From: Solibacillus sp. FSL H8-0538
Lineage (GTDB): Bacteria > Bacillota > Bacilli > Bacillales_A > Planococcaceae
DNA length: 64,000 bases
Assembly (NCBI RefSeq): GCF_038003525.1
Contig: NZ_JBBOPI010000001.1
Coordinates: forward strand, 3,626,001 to 3,690,000
Reading direction: 5' to 3'
Position numbers and translations under genes: made by a program. Shown piece after piece: positions 34,116 through 43,885 of the stretch. Position 1 is the stretch's first letter, and each line of letters starts with the position of its first letter. The notes below the pieces were generated by a model. That model was not told where the DNA came from and did no database searches. It was given only the letters and a program-made list of their open reading frames with translations.

Positions 34116-34814
34116 TTATTTATTTACTACGCTAGAAGCATCAACTTTAACAGCCGGCCCCATTGTTGTAGTTAAGTTTACTGACTTCATGTAAGTACCT
34201 TTTGCTGCAGCTGGTTTAGCTTTAGCTACTACATCAAATACTGCTAAGAAGTTTTCTACTAATTTTTCTGTTTCGAAAGAAACTTTACCGATAGGAGCGT
34301 GGATGATACCAGCTTTTTCAGCGCGGTACTCTACTTTACCAGCTTTGATTTCTTCGATAGCTTTCGTTACGTCGAAAGTAACTGTACCAGTTTTAGGGTT
34401 TGGCATTAAACCTTTTGGTCCTAATACGCGACCTAATTTACCAACTTCACCCATCATATCAGGAGTAGCTACGATTACATCGAAATCAAACCAACCTTGT
34501 TGGATTTTTTGGATGTATTCAGCATCGCCTACATAATCAGCGCCAGCTGCTTCTGCTTCTTTAAGTTTTTCACCTTTAGCGAATACTAAAACTTTTTGAG
34601 TTTTACCAGTACCGTGTGGAAGTACTACTGCACCACGGATTTGTTGGTCGTTTTTACGAGTATCGATTCCAAGTTTGAAAGCTACTTCTACAGTTGCGTC
34701 GAAGTTTACTGTGCTTGTTTTTTGTGCTAAAGCTACTGCTTCTTCTACTGAGTATAGAGTTGCACGGTCTACTAATTTAGCTGCATCTTGCAGTTTTTTA
34801 CCTTTTTTAGCCAT
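34116..34814 (-). CDS. rplA: 50S ribosomal protein L1
   Basis: 232 residues from the ATG at 34812-34814 ([20 protein letters not shown]), with AAGGAGG upstream. The 36 in-frame codons before it are leader. L1 forms the mobile E-site stalk and includes the [20 protein letters not shown] region and NPKTGTVT. It follows rplK by 123 bp. Confidence 0.97.
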   Translation of the reverse strand: MAKKGKKLQDAAKLVDRATLYSVEEAVALAQKTSTVNFDATVEVAFKLGIDTRKNDQQIRGAVVLPHGTGKTQKVLVFAKGEKLKEAEAAGADYVGDAEYIQKIQQGWFDFDVIVATPDMMGEVGKLGRVLGPKGLMPNPKTGTVTFDVTKAIEEIKAGKVEYRAEKAGIIHAPIGKVSFETEKLVENFLAVFDVVAKAKPAAAKGTYMKSVNLTTTMGPAVKVDASSVVNK

Positions 34815-34937
34815 TATAATTTCCTCCTTGATTGTGGTTATAGCGGATTTTACCTCCCACGAATAAAGGTTGCGCACCCAAATAAGAGTGCAGCAACCTT
34901 CCAAAAACAAAAGCATCATCAAGTCTTGAAGATGGGA

Positions 34938-35363
34938 TTAGTCTTCGATAACGATACCCATGCTTCGCGCAGTACCTTCAACCATTAACATAGCAGCTTC
35001 AACTGAAGCAGCGTTAAGGTCTGGCATTTTTTGTTCAGCGATTTCGCGAACTTTATCACGTTTAACCGTTGCGACTTTATTACGGTTTGGTTCACCAGAT
35101 CCAGATTGGATACCAGCTGCTACTTTAAGTAACACTGCTGCAGGTGGAGTTTTTGTAATGAAAGTAAATGAACGATCTTCGAATACTGAAATTTCAACTG
35201 GAATAATAAGACCAGCTTGATCAGCAGTACGAGCGTTGAATTCTTTACAGAATCCCATAATGTTAACACCGGCTTGACCTAATGCAGGACCAACTGGCGG
35301 TGCTGGGTTTGCTTTTCCAGCAGGGATTTGAAGTTTTACAACTTTAATAACTTTTTTAGCCAC
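34938..35363 (-). CDS. rplK: 50S ribosomal protein L11 (GTG start)
   Basis: 141 residues from GTG (35361-35363), giving [29 protein letters not shown] lies 6 bases upstream. L11 binds the GTPase-associated centre, is needed for RelA activation and is the thiostrepton site. The proline-rich N-terminal linker ([17 protein letters not shown]) is intact. Confidence 0.97.
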   Translation of the reverse strand: MAKKVIKVVKLQIPAGKANPAPPVGPALGQAGVNIMGFCKEFNARTADQAGLIIPVEISVFEDRSFTFITKTPPAAVLLKVAAGIQSGSGEPNRNKVATVKRDKVREIAEQKMPDLNAASVEAAMLMVEGTARSMGIVIED

Positions 35364-35503
35364 GAGACACACCTCCTTAAGTCCGTGATGTGGTAATTGG
35401 GTTGCCCCTCCCACTCAATATCTGTTCGTCAGCTAACTTGCCGATAACATTAAAAATAAATTATCATATCAGATACCAAACGAATGACAGTCTGACCTAT
35501 GAA

Positions 35504-35532
35504 ATGATAACACTTTTAAAGTGTATAATCAA
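35504..35532 (-). promoter_or_regulatory. Sigma-A promoter of rplK-rplA
   Basis: TTGATT (35527-35532) and TATCAT (35504-35509) are spaced 17 bases on the minus strand, directly after nusG. A second, weaker TATGAT/GATAAT-like region follows at about 35460-35470. The leader to rplK is about 130 nt. Confidence 0.7.
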
Positions 35533-35544
35533 GCAGAAATAATT

Positions 35545-36084
35545 CTATAATTTACGAATTTGTTCAAAGTCAAGTTCCATTTTTGTTTCGCGCCCAAACA
35601 TATCAACGCTTACTTTCACTTTTGCATTTTCAATATCAATTTCATGGATACGTCCTTGGAAGTGCGCAAACGGTCCTTCAAGTACTTCAACAACCTCATC
35701 CACTGAAAAGTGAATTTCACCTTGTTTAGTTTCAGTCATACCCATTTGTTCTAATAGGCGATCTGCTTCTTCTGGAAGTAATGGTGTTGGTTTAACACCG
35801 CCGCCTGAAGAACCGATAAATCCAGTTACACCTGGTGTATTACGTACAACATACCAAGCATCGTCTGTCATGATTAGTTCAACTAATACATAACCTGGGA
35901 ATACTTTACGCATTACTGTACGCTTTTTACCATCTTCTTTTACATCAATTTCTTCTTGTTCAGCAACGATGACACGGAAGATTTTATCTTGCATCCCCAT
36001 CGTTTCAACACGCTTTTCAAGGTTTGCTTTTACTCGGTTTTCATAACCTGAATAAGTATGAACTACATACCAATTTTTCTCCAT
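35545..36084 (-). CDS. nusG: Transcription elongation/antitermination factor NusG
   Basis: 179 residues. The NGN domain starts MEKNWYVVHTYSGYENRVKA and the C-terminal KOW domain has VLEGPFAHFQGRIHEID. It binds RNA polymerase and, in Gram-positives, promotes sequence-specific pausing. There is no ribosome binding site at the usual distance. A GGAGG lies 24 nt upstream, and a GGAC-GATTA-GTCC hairpin in between could bring it near the ATG. Confidence 0.97.
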   Translation of the reverse strand: MEKNWYVVHTYSGYENRVKANLEKRVETMGMQDKIFRVIVAEQEEIDVKEDGKKRTVMRKVFPGYVLVELIMTDDAWYVVRNTPGVTGFIGSSGGGVKPTPLLPEEADRLLEQMGMTETKQGEIHFSVDEVVEVLEGPFAHFQGRIHEIDIENAKVKVSVDMFGRETKMELDFEQIRKL

Positions 36085-36117
36085 ATTAGGCAGGACTAAT
36101 CGTCCGTCCCTCCTTCA

Positions 36118-36146
36118 CTTATAAAATGTGAGAGGTATTTTTTCAA
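36118..36146 (-). promoter_or_regulatory. Sigma-A promoter of nusG
   Basis: TTGAAA (36141-36146) and TATAAG (36118-36123) are 17 bases apart on the minus strand. With the terminator upstream at 36267 it makes nusG a separate transcription unit from secE. Confidence 0.7.
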
Positions 36147-36266
36147 TACTCCATCACAAAACCATTAAAAAATAATATCCATCGAACATAGCTTCCGAAA
36201 ACGAACCTCGTAGACCGAATGCTGCACGTTGGCTAAAATTGTAAGCTACAAAAACAACTGAAAAAA

Positions 36267-36288
36267 CCCGTTACTTGGCATGGACGGG
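36267..36288 (-). terminator. Terminator-like hairpin between secE and nusG
   Basis: CCCGT pairs with ACGGG around a 12-nt loop, followed by TTTTTT on the minus strand (complement of 36261-36266). It lies 30 bp after the secE stop. The stem is short, so read-through is likely. Confidence 0.6.
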
Positions 36289-36317
36289 CTATTTCAAAAA
36301 TATTAACATTATGCTGA

Positions 36318-36503
36318 TTATATTTCTAAGAACCAACGGAATAATTCTGAAATTCCTAAATCAACTAGCACAAAAAATAGAGCCATAATAACAACTGTAG
36401 AAACTACTACAACTGTATACTTCGTTAGCTCTTTACTTTTTGGCCAGCTTGTTTTTCTCATCTCTGCGCCAACTTCATGCAGAAAGTTTGTAATCTTGCC
36501 CAT
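36318..36503 (-). CDS. secE: Preprotein translocase subunit SecE
   Basis: 61 residues with a short amphipathic start (ITNFLHEVGAEMRKTSWPK) and one membrane helix (about 29-52), the minimal Gram-positive SecE. It clamps SecY. GGAGG precedes the ATG. It sits between rpmGB and nusG as in Bacillus. Confidence 0.96.
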   Translation of the reverse strand: MGKITNFLHEVGAEMRKTSWPKSKELTKYTVVVVSTVVIMALFFVLVDLGISELFRWFLEI

Positions 36504-36548
36504 TCTAGCCTAACCTCCGAACAAATGGTTTTTCTATGTTTAAATCAT

Positions 36549-36695
36549 TTATAACGTCTGCTTATGCACTGTATGTTCATTGCAATGTGAGCAAAACTTT
36601 TTCAATTCAAGACGCATTGTTGCTCCCTCTTTAGCAGGAAGTGTATAGTTTCTTGAGCCACATTTCTCACAACTTAGAACGACTTTTTTTGCCAT
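36549..36695 (-). CDS. rpmGB: 50S ribosomal protein L33, zinc-containing
   Basis: 48 residues, found between sigH and secE on the minus strand. It begins MAKKVVLSCEKCGSRNYTL and ends with FCSHCNEHTVHKQTL. Two Cys-X2-Cys pairs show the zinc-ribbon (C+) form. A GGTGAT site precedes the ATG. Order sigH-rpmGB-secE is conserved. Confidence 0.95.
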   Translation of the reverse strand: MAKKVVLSCEKCGSRNYTLPAKEGATMRLELKKFCSHCNEHTVHKQTL

Positions 36696-36773
36696 TCGAA
36701 TCACCTTTTTCGGCAGTTTGTCTTTTAAAGACTAACACCTAATAATCATACTGTCAACAAGCGTAGCAATGCC

Positions 36774-37421
36774 TCAACTCATTTCTCCGATTTCCAAATG
36801 ACGCTCCAATTTACGCTTTACACGTTGCAACGCATTATCAATCGACTTTACGTGCCGATTCAATTCTTCAGAAATTTCATTATAGGATTGGCCTTCCAAA
36901 TAGCGCTCTAATACTTGCTGTTCTAGCTCACTTAGCACCTCGCTCATTTTTTGCTCAAGGTGACTATATTCTTCACGGTTAATCATTAAGTATTCCGGAT
37001 TTTCAGAGATTGGACTCGTAATAATATCCATTAATGTTCGTTCGGACTCTTCATCATAAATCGGTTTGTCTAAAGAGACGTACGAATTTAACGGAATATG
37101 CTTTTGACGCGTTGCTGTTTTAATCGCCGTAATAATTTGCCGCGTAATACATAACTCCGCAAATGCACGGAACGAAGACAGCTTGTCTCCTCTAAAGTCC
37201 CGAACGGCTTTATATAAACCAATCATACCTTCTTGGACAATGTCTTCCTTATCCGCACCAATCAAAAAATAAGACCTTGCCTTCGCTTTCACAAAAAGTC
37301 GATACTTTGTAATCAAAAAATCCAACGCATCGGCATTGCCTAGATGCACCTGCTCAATAAGTTGTTCATCTGAAAATTGTTCAAACTGCTGTATGACTTG
37401 TATCTTCTCACTTTTAAGCAA
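36774..37421 (-). CDS. sigH: RNA polymerase sigma factor SigH (sigma-30)
   Basis: 215 residues if started at TTG (37419-37421, MLKSEKIQ...). A GTG nine bases upstream (37428-37430) is also possible but lies inside the GAGGTGA ribosome binding site. Region 2 holds the core-binding DIVQEGMIGLYKAVRDF and RAFAELCITRQIITAIK. Region 4 holds SYNEISEELNRHVKSIDNALQRVKRKLE. SigH drives transition-state, competence and early sporulation genes, so its presence suggests a spore-former-type network. Confidence 0.95.
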   Translation of the reverse strand: MLKSEKIQVIQQFEQFSDEQLIEQVHLGNADALDFLITKYRLFVKAKARSYFLIGADKEDIVQEGMIGLYKAVRDFRGDKLSSFRAFAELCITRQIITAIKTATRQKHIPLNSYVSLDKPIYDEESERTLMDIITSPISENPEYLMINREEYSHLEQKMSEVLSELEQQVLERYLEGQSYNEISEELNRHVKSIDNALQRVKRKLERHLEIGEMS

Positions 37422-37457
37422 CGGACTCACCTCGGCTACGCCAGAATCATTAGGGAT

Positions 37458-37486
37458 AGTATAACTTAATTGGTAAATACGGGCAA
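37458..37486 (-). promoter_or_regulatory. Sigma-A promoter of sigH
   Basis: TTGCCC (37481-37486) and TATACT (37458-37463) are 17 bases apart on the minus strand, overlapping the end of the rae1 gene region and about 35 bp upstream of the sigH start. Confidence 0.65.
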
Positions 37487-37490
37487 CGAG

Positions 37491-38006
37491 TTATTTCATG
37501 CCCCTTCTCCATTTCTCGAACGCTAATTCAACATCTCTTGATAATCTAATTCGTGAAGCGGGTTTTTCGACCTGTGATAATTTTACCTTTGAAGATATCC
37601 TTGATTGAATGATTTGCATCTCAATTTCTAACTCACGCGCCGATTTTCGAAGGGCACCATGTCCAAATACAACGTTTTGCTCCGTCATATCCGACGTCGC
37701 TACATGGATTTGTACTTTTCTACCCTTCAATTCAGTGGAAAGTTTTTCAATACGTTCATCTGCCGTTTCGTTTTTACGTGTATAAATAACTTCCACCGCA
37801 TGTTGAACGTATAACTGCTCAGTGCCCGGTACTAAATGTGCATCAAATACAACGACGACGCGCCAACCTGTATCCGCTTTATATTCTGCCATAAGCTCGA
37901 TCAAACGGTCACGCGCATCTTCGAAATGGTCATCACGTAATGACCGGAGCTCTTTCCAAGCACCGATCATATTATAGCCGTCTACTAGCAAAATATTTTG
38001 CATCAC
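37491..38006 (-). CDS. rae1: NYN-domain ribosome-dependent mRNA endoribonuclease Rae1 (YacP)
   Basis: 171 residues, one NYN/PIN-like domain. LLVDGYNMIGAW at the N-terminus and VVFDAHLVPG carry the acidic catalytic residues, with TSDMTEQN later. In B. subtilis this protein enters the ribosomal A site and cuts certain mRNAs. It lies 2 bp after rlmB and before sigH, the Bacillus order. Confidence 0.92.
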   Translation of the reverse strand: MMQNILLVDGYNMIGAWKELRSLRDDHFEDARDRLIELMAEYKADTGWRVVVVFDAHLVPGTEQLYVQHAVEVIYTRKNETADERIEKLSTELKGRKVQIHVATSDMTEQNVVFGHGALRKSARELEIEMQIIQSRISSKVKLSQVEKPASRIRLSRDVELAFEKWRRGMK

Positions 38007-38008
38007 AC

Positions 38009-38764
38009 TTATCCGTTAACTTCTTGTCGCTTACGGTACACTTCATACATAAGTAACGCTGCTGCTACTGACGCATTTAACGAAGTAACATGACCAACCA
38101 TTGGCAAGTGGTAAAGGAAATCACATTTATCTTTTAAGAGACGGCTCATGCCCTTGCCTTCACTTCCAATAATAAGCGCAAGTGGTAATGTCGCATCCAT
38201 CTTGCGGTAGTCTGCTGAACCTTTTGCATCTGTACCCGCAATCCAAACGCCACGGTCCTTTAGCTCGTCCACTGTTTGCGCTAAATTCGTTACACGTACA
38301 ACCGGCACGTGCTCAATTGCTCCTGTAGAGGATTTTGCAACAACCGCCGTTAAACCAACTGCACGGCGCTTCGGAATGATAATGCCATGCGCCCCAATTG
38401 CATCTGCTGTACGCATAATGGAACCTAAGTTATGCGGGTCTTCTAACTCATCTAAAATTAAAAAGAACGGGTCTTCACTTTTTTCTTTCGCTGCTGCGAA
38501 TAAATCGTCTAGCTGGGCATAATCATATGCCGCAACGGACGCTACGATCCCTTGATGATTAGCATCTGTTAGCTGATCAACCTTTTTCTTCGGGACAAAT
38601 TGTACAAGGACTCCACGTTCACGTGCTAAATCCAGCAATTCGTTAATACCCGCTTTTTTAACCCCTTCGCCAATCCATACTTTATTAATTTCACGACCTG
38701 AACGAAGTGCTTCTAATACCGGATTTTTACCTGCGATCATTTCTCCATTTTGTTCTTCCGCCAT
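38009..38764 (-). CDS. rlmB: 23S rRNA (guanosine-2'-O)-methyltransferase, TrmH/RlmB family
   Basis: 251 residues from the ATG at 38762-38764 ([20 protein letters not shown]), with AAGGAGTG upstream; earlier in-frame codons overlap mrnC. An N-terminal L30e-like substrate-binding domain is followed by the SPOUT knot with [24 protein letters not shown] and [11 protein letters not shown] motifs. It methylates 23S rRNA near the peptidyl-transferase centre. The ATG is one base away from the mrnC stop. Confidence 0.93.
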   Translation of the reverse strand: MAEEQNGEMIAGKNPVLEALRSGREINKVWIGEGVKKAGINELLDLARERGVLVQFVPKKKVDQLTDANHQGIVASVAAYDYAQLDDLFAAAKEKSEDPFFLILDELEDPHNLGSIMRTADAIGAHGIIIPKRRAVGLTAVVAKSSTGAIEHVPVVRVTNLAQTVDELKDRGVWIAGTDAKGSADYRKMDATLPLALIIGSEGKGMSRLLKDKCDFLYHLPMVGHVTSLNASVAAALLMYEVYRKRQEVNG

Positions 38765-38765
38765 T

Positions 38766-39182
38766 TCATGACACTCCTTTTGATTCTTCAATGATTTCAA
38801 TTGCGTAATCAATTATTTCATTTACGCGGTCTAGTTGTTTCGTTAGGAATAGACTACCTAATACCGCCTCAAAGCCTGAGCTATTACGGTAAGTTCGTAC
38901 GTCTGTATTTTTCGGAACAGAGCCCGATTTCGCATTGCGCCCACGACGGAATACAGCGAGCTCCTCTTCCGTTAAAAATTGTACATCTATTAAGCGATGC
39001 ATAATCATGGACTGTGCTTTTGCTGATACATAACTTGTCGCCTCTTTATGCAGCGCATTCGGCTTTACGCCTCCTGATAACAGCAGGTGTTCACGAATGC
39101 GCTGCTCTAAAACTGCGTCACCCATATATGCGAGTGCGAGTGCATTTAACTGTTTTACATCTTGTGTTCGAAGCTTATGCAT
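38766..39182 (-). CDS. mrnC: Mini-ribonuclease III
   Basis: 138 residues from the ATG at 39180-39182 ([20 protein letters not shown]). It is an RNase III catalytic domain without a dsRNA-binding domain; the signature [17 protein letters not shown] holds the catalytic Asp. It matures 23S rRNA in B. subtilis. It starts one base after the cysS stop (TAATATG). Confidence 0.94.
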   Translation of the reverse strand: MHKLRTQDVKQLNALALAYMGDAVLEQRIREHLLLSGGVKPNALHKEATSYVSAKAQSMIMHRLIDVQFLTEEELAVFRRGRNAKSGSVPKNTDVRTYRNSSGFEAVLGSLFLTKQLDRVNEIIDYAIEIIEESKGVS

Positions 39183-39183
39183 A

Positions 39184-40587
39184 TTACTGTCCTCGTTTCC
39201 AGCGTGTCCCTTGACGAGTGTCTTCAAGTACAATATCCATGCTCAGTAGTTGGTCACGAATTTCATCAGAACGTGCAAAATCACGGTTTTTACGTGCTGT
39301 GTTACGCTCAACAATTAACGCTTCGATTTCTTCATCTAATAAACCCGCTTCTACCGCTACTTGAATTCCAAGGACCTCACCAATAGTATCAAATGTAACT
39401 AAGAATGCCTGCAGTACAGTTACATCTGTATTGCTTTCGTTTAAGTAAATGTTCGCAATACGTGACAGATCGAATAATACTGAAATCGCGTTCGCTGTAT
39501 TGAAATCATCATTCATCGCCTCTTCAAACTGTACTTTTGCCGTGGCAATTTTTTCTAACCAATCATTGCTACCATCTGCTAAGCTTGCCGTTGTCGTTAA
39601 ACGGTGCTGCACATTGGCATAGGCTGTACGAATTCGTTCTAACCCCACACGAGCCGATTCAACTAAATCTTGAGCAAAGTTAATCGGATGACGGTAATGT
39701 ACAGATAGCATGAAGAAACGCAGGACTTGCGGATCAATTTGCTTGCGGATGTCATTAACTAATACAAAATTACCAAGAGATTTAGACATTTTTTCGTTAT
39801 CAATATTAATGTACCCGTTATGCATCCAGTAACGTGCGAATTCTTTATTATTATGCGCTTCTGATTGCGCGATTTCATTTTCATGGTGAGGGAATGTTAA
39901 ATCCTGCCCACCCGCATGAATATCAATTGTGTCTCCTAAATGTTCACGTGCCATAACCGAACACTCGATATGCCAGCCTGGGCGTCCATCCCCCCAAGGA
40001 GATGCCCAAAATACTTCGCCTGGTTTTACAGCCTTCCAAAGCGCGAAGTCTAGAGGGTCTTCTTTTTTCTCACCCGCTTCAATTCGTGCCCCTACTTTCA
40101 AATCATCAATTGATTGATGTGATAGTTTACCGTAGCCGTCAAATTTACGCGTACGGTAATAGACATCGCCTTGTGATTCATATGCATAACCTTTTTCAAT
40201 TAGAACCCCAATAAAGGTAATAATGTCATCCATATGATCAGTTACTCGTGGATGAGCGTCTGCTTTTTTACAACCCAGTGCTGTAATATCTTCAAAATAA
40301 GCACCGATGAAACGTTCCGTTAACTCAAATACTTCCTCACCAAGCTCGTTTGCTGCTTTAATAATTTTGTCATCTACATCTGTAAAATTTGATACGAATT
40401 TCACATGATAGCCTGCGTATTGTAAGTAGCGGCGTACTGTATCATAGACAATAACTGGACGAGAATTTCCGATATGAATATAGTTATAAACAGTTGGTCC
40501 ACATACATACATTTTTACTTTGCCTTCTTCTAACGGAATGAAAGGCTCCTTTTGTCTTGTTAACGAGTTAAAAATTTGAATACTCAT
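39184..40587 (-). CDS. cysS: Cysteinyl-tRNA synthetase
   Basis: 467 residues. The class I HIGH-type motif is YIHIGNSRP, with the zinc-binding Cys just before it ([10 protein letters not shown]). The KMSKS loop is [14 protein letters not shown]-like helical C-terminal domain follows. It overlaps cysE by 4 bp and is controlled with it by the cysteine T-box upstream. Confidence 0.97.
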   Translation of the reverse strand: MSIQIFNSLTRQKEPFIPLEEGKVKMYVCGPTVYNYIHIGNSRPVIVYDTVRRYLQYAGYHVKFVSNFTDVDDKIIKAANELGEEVFELTERFIGAYFEDITALGCKKADAHPRVTDHMDDIITFIGVLIEKGYAYESQGDVYYRTRKFDGYGKLSHQSIDDLKVGARIEAGEKKEDPLDFALWKAVKPGEVFWASPWGDGRPGWHIECSVMAREHLGDTIDIHAGGQDLTFPHHENEIAQSEAHNNKEFARYWMHNGYINIDNEKMSKSLGNFVLVNDIRKQIDPQVLRFFMLSVHYRHPINFAQDLVESARVGLERIRTAYANVQHRLTTTASLADGSNDWLEKIATAKVQFEEAMNDDFNTANAISVLFDLSRIANIYLNESNTDVTVLQAFLVTFDTIGEVLGIQVAVEAGLLDEEIEALIVERNTARKNRDFARSDEIRDQLLSMDIVLEDTRQGTRWKRGQ

Positions 40588-41237
40588 TTGCTGCTCTCCT
40601 TTTGTAATCGTGTAATTTCTTGTTGTACTAGTTGTAAGGATTTCTCTAAGTAATCACAGCGATCTCCCATTGGGTCAGGGAAATTTTGATGATCTAATTT
40701 CCCCTTATTTTCTAAGCAAATACCGTCTTTTATAACGACCTTGCCCGGGATGCCAACAACCGTTGCATTTTGCGGCACATCTTTTAACACAACAGACCCT
40801 GCCCCTACTTTACTATTTTCACCGACAGTAATCGAGCCAAGTACTTTCGCACCCGTCGCCACAAGTACATTATTTTCTAAAGTCGGGTGACGTTTCCCCT
40901 TTTCTTTTCCCGTACCACCTAGCGTAACACCTTGGTAAAGAGTGACATCATCACCAATCTCACATGTTTCCCCAATAACCACACCCATACCATGATCAAT
41001 AAAGAAACGACGACCTATTACTGCACCTGGGTGAACTTCAATGCCTGTAAAGAAGCGACTGACTTGTGAAATACAACGTGCAATAAAGTAAAATTTTCTT
41101 TTGAAAAACCAATGTGCAATGCGGTGTGACCAAGTAGCATGTAAGCCTGAATACGTTAAAACGACTTCTAATACGCTACGTGCAGCAGGATCATTTTCAA
41201 AAATAGTCGCTACATCTTCCCTCATTCGTTTAAACAT
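40584..41237 (-). CDS. cysE: Serine O-acetyltransferase
   Basis: 217 residues from the ATG at 41235-41237 ([20 protein letters not shown]). The left-handed beta-helix region has hexapeptide repeats and the catalytic segment [21 protein letters not shown] (first 20: [20 protein letters not shown]). It makes O-acetylserine for cysteine synthesis. It overlaps cysS by 4 bp, linking cysteine synthesis to its charging. Repeat copy B lies in its 5' leader. Confidence 0.95.
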   Translation of the reverse strand: MFKRMREDVATIFENDPAARSVLEVVLTYSGLHATWSHRIAHWFFKRKFYFIARCISQVSRFFTGIEVHPGAVIGRRFFIDHGMGVVIGETCEIGDDVTLYQGVTLGGTGKEKGKRHPTLENNVLVATGAKVLGSITVGENSKVGAGSVVLKDVPQNATVVGIPGKVVIKDGICLENKGKLDHQNFPDPMGDRCDYLEKSLQLVQQEITRLQKESSK

Positions 41238-41274
41238 CAACCAACCTTCTCTCTTTTTTGATTTCCCCAAAATC

Positions 41275-41352
41275 AGAAAGACACATCTCACCCAAAAAGC
41301 GTGAGCTAATTTCCTTTATTATGCGGTTAAGAACGTTCTTCTTTCTTAACCA
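41275..41352 (+). repeat. Two-hairpin intergenic repeat, copy B
   Basis: It begins AGAAAGACACATCTCACCC and ends in TTTCTTAACCATAAAAAAAA. Stem-loop 1 pairs CTCAC with GTGAG. Stem-loop 2 pairs GGTTAAGAA with TTCTTAACC. The A-run at its end is the complement of the U-tract of the T-box terminator. Any cysE mRNA that passes the T-box must therefore carry the complement of this repeat in its leader. Confidence 0.85.
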
Positions 41353-41353
41353 T

Positions 41354-41590
41354 AAAAAAAACGTCCCCGCCACCTCATTAAAGGTGACAGAGACGCTTGT
41401 TTGCGCGGTTCCACTCTGGTTGAGGGCATACACCCTCCTCTCAAAAGTCCAATAACGTGGACGAACCGACTTAGCCTACTTCATTTCAACTAAGTACTCA
41501 AAGGTGCATTTCTGTTTTGCCTGGGCTCAGACCACTTTCAGCCGGTGATGGTCCTCTCTAAAGAGCATGCGCCACATACTTCTCCTTCTC
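41354..41590 (-). ncRNA. T-box leader, cysteine specific (UGC specifier)
   Basis: On the minus strand the T-box sequence TGGAACCGCG lies at 41404-41413, followed by a terminator stem (41362-41395) and a run of T (41354-41361). Further upstream, GAAATGCACC holds the specifier TGC (Cys) at 41506-41508, then TTTGAGTA-like conserved bases. Uncharged tRNA-Cys would stabilise the antiterminator and allow cysES transcription, as for the cysES T-box in B. subtilis. Confidence 0.92.
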
Positions 41591-41659
41591 AACGCGTTTT
41601 AATTATGTGCAATGTAAATTCATTTTACATAAATTTTCTGAAAAAACAAAGTTTTTTCT

Positions 41660-41772
41660 CTTCTGGGCATTTTCGCCACATTCTCGAAGCCGCTTTGATC
41701 CCTCGGGCGAAAGTTGAAAACCCACTTTCACTTCGGACTTTCCATCGCTTATCAGATGTAAAAAGGCGCAAA
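41660..41772 (-). repeat. Second dispersed repeat family, copy 1
   Basis: Read on the minus strand it starts TTGCGCCTTTTTACATCTG and contains AAGTCCGAAGTGAAAGTGGG and CGCCCGAGGGATCAAAGCGG. The element at 52889-53016 shares the order GCGCCT, AAGCG, AGTCC-AAGTGAA-GTG, TTTCAAC, CCCGA and GCGAC-like blocks. It fills the spacer between gltX and the T-box. A short GAAAAAAC/GTTTTTTC palindrome (41640-41658) lies beside it. Confidence 0.65.
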
Positions 41773-41786
41773 TGCACTATTAATTA

Positions 41787-43247
41787 TTACTTAGCGTATT
41801 TTTCTACTCGTGCAATTGCTTTTTCTTGACCAATTAACGCGATCGAATTCGGTAATTCTGGGCCATGTGTTTGACCAGTTGTTACAACACGGATTGGCAT
41901 GAATAAGTTTTTCCCTTTATGACCTGTTTCTTTTTGCACTGCTTTAATCGCCGCTTTAATCGAATCTGCATCAAATGACTCTAATACTTCAAGTTGTTTT
42001 TTGAATGAAGCCATTACTTCTGGAACTTGCTCACCAGCTAATACTTCGTTTGCCTCTTCATCATATTCGATTTCATCTACGAAGAATAGGCTAGATAATT
42101 CCACGATTTCTGCACCAAAGCTCATTTGCTCATGGTAAAGACCAATTACATCAGCAGCCCATGCATATTGCTCTGCAGAAAGTTCTTCTGGTAAAAGACC
42201 TGCTTTTTGTAAGTGCGGCAAGGCAAGTGCCACTACATTTTCACGAGATAATGTTTTAATATATTGGTTATTCATCCAAGTAAGCTTTGTTTTATCAAAC
42301 ATCGATGGTGATTTAGAAAGGCGTTTTTCATCAAATAATTGGATGAATTCTTCTTTCGAAAAGATTTCATCCTCCCCTTCTGGAGACCAACCAAGTAAAC
42401 CAAAGAAGTTGAACATCGCTTCTGGTAAGAAACCAAGGTCTTTATATTGCGCAACGAACTGAATAATTGTTTCGTCACGTTTTGATAATTTTTTGCGGTC
42501 TTCGTTCACGATTAATGTCATGTGACCGTACGCTGGATATTCCCAACCAAATGCATCAAAGATCATCATTTGTTTTGGTGTGTTTGATAAATGTTCTTCC
42601 CCACGGAATACGTGTGAAATTTCCATGAAGTGATCATCAAGAACAACCGCATAGTTGTAAGTTGGAATACCGTTCGCTTTAACGAGCACCCAGTCACCGA
42701 TATCTTTTGACTCGAATGTAACCTCACCGCGTACTAGGTCATTGAATTTATAAGTTGTATTTTCTGGAACAGCCATACGAATAGTGTATGCTTCGCCAGC
42801 AGCTTCTTTCGCCGCAACTTCTTCAGCCGATAAATGACGACAAGTACCATCATAAGTTGGTGCTGCTACGCCGTTTGCTTTTTGCGCTTCACGAGCTGCT
42901 TCTAATTTTTCTGAAGAACAGAAGCATTTATACGCTTGGCCAGCTTCCAACATTTTTTCTGCATGCTCTTTATAAATATCTAAGCGCTCCATTTGGCGGT
43001 ACGGTGCGTATGGACCACCGATATCAATTGATTCATCTGGTGTAATACCTAACCAACGTAAGTTATCCAGCTGAGATGCCTCTCCACCTTCTACGTTGCG
43101 TTCGATGTCTGTATCCTCAATACGAACCACAAATGTTCCGTTATGGTGTTTTGCATATAAGTAATTGAATAACGCTGTGCGTGCTCCACCGATGTGTAAG
43201 AAACCCGTTGGAGATGGCGCATAACGTACGCGAACTTGTTTCGTCAT
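41787..43247 (-). CDS. gltX: Glutamyl-tRNA synthetase
   Basis: 486 residues from the ATG at 43245-43247 ([20 protein letters not shown]), with TTAGGAGG upstream. HIGH-type motif [14 protein letters not shown]-type motif KKLSKRDE. In Bacillales lacking GlnRS it also charges tRNA-Gln with Glu. It lies between ispF and cysE, the standard place. Confidence 0.97.
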   Translation of the reverse strand: MTKQVRVRYAPSPTGFLHIGGARTALFNYLYAKHHNGTFVVRIEDTDIERNVEGGEASQLDNLRWLGITPDESIDIGGPYAPYRQMERLDIYKEHAEKMLEAGQAYKCFCSSEKLEAAREAQKANGVAAPTYDGTCRHLSAEEVAAKEAAGEAYTIRMAVPENTTYKFNDLVRGEVTFESKDIGDWVLVKANGIPTYNYAVVLDDHFMEISHVFRGEEHLSNTPKQMMIFDAFGWEYPAYGHMTLIVNEDRKKLSKRDETIIQFVAQYKDLGFLPEAMFNFFGLLGWSPEGEDEIFSKEEFIQLFDEKRLSKSPSMFDKTKLTWMNNQYIKTLSRENVVALALPHLQKAGLLPEELSAEQYAWAADVIGLYHEQMSFGAEIVELSSLFFVDEIEYDEEANEVLAGEQVPEVMASFKKQLEVLESFDADSIKAAIKAVQKETGHKGKNLFMPIRVVTTGQTHGPELPNSIALIGQEKAIARVEKYAK

Positions 43248-43357
43248 AGTTAAATGCCTCCTAATTGTATCGTGCAAATTATTGTATATTTTGGCTACAT
43301 AAGCCCTTTTACTTTAACTCCGTTCATTTTACCACTGTGTTTCATAGAATAAAAGTA

Positions 43358-43384
43358 GCGCATGCCAATGAATTTGGCACACGC
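43358..43384 (-). terminator. Hairpin after ispF, possible weak terminator
   Basis: GCGTGTGCCAA pairs with TTGGCATGCGC (two wobble pairs) around a 5-nt loop, followed by TACTTTTATTC on the minus strand. It starts 15 bp after the ispF stop. The U-tract is imperfect, so partial read-through into gltX is likely. A TGGTAAAAT extended -10-like box follows near 43330. Confidence 0.5.
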
Positions 43385-43398
43385 AAGATTTTCAGACT

Positions 43399-43875
43399 TT
43401 ATTTTTTGATTAATAAAATCGTTGCCATTGCAGCGATCCCTTCCTCACGACCAGTGAAGCCTAACTTTTCTGTCGTTGTCGCTTTCACATTCACTTGTGT
43501 GGGATCGGCATTTAATAACTCCGCAATGCGATTTTGCATTTGCCCAATATATGGCGCCATTTTCGGACGCTGTGCCATTATCGTGCAATCAACGTTACCA
43601 AGCACATAACCTTTATCCTCAACAATTTTCCAGATGTACGCAAGTAACTTTGCTGAATCTGCATCTTTCCATTCTGGGTCTGTATCAGGGAAGTGACGAC
43701 CAATATCCCCTTCACCAATTGCGCCAAGTGCGGCATCTGTTACAGTATGTAGTAATACGTCTGCATCAGAGTGACCTAGTAAGCCGCGGTCATGGGGGAT
43801 TTCAATTCCACCTAAAATTAATGGACGTCCTTCTGCAAAGGCATGAACGTCAAAACCTTGTCCAATACGAAACAT
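43399..43875 (-). CDS. ispF: 2-C-methyl-D-erythritol 2,4-cyclodiphosphate synthase
   Basis: 158 residues. The zinc ligands lie in GFDVHAF (Asp-8, His-10) and the later [12 protein letters not shown] (His-42 region). GRHFPDTDP is the family motif. It works in the MEP isoprenoid pathway straight after the CDP-ME steps. It lies 10 bp after ispD. Confidence 0.96.
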   Translation of the reverse strand: MFRIGQGFDVHAFAEGRPLILGGIEIPHDRGLLGHSDADVLLHTVTDAALGAIGEGDIGRHFPDTDPEWKDADSAKLLAYIWKIVEDKGYVLGNVDCTIMAQRPKMAPYIGQMQNRIAELLNADPTQVNVKATTTEKLGFTGREEGIAAMATILLIKK

Positions 43876-43885
43876 ACATATCCTC

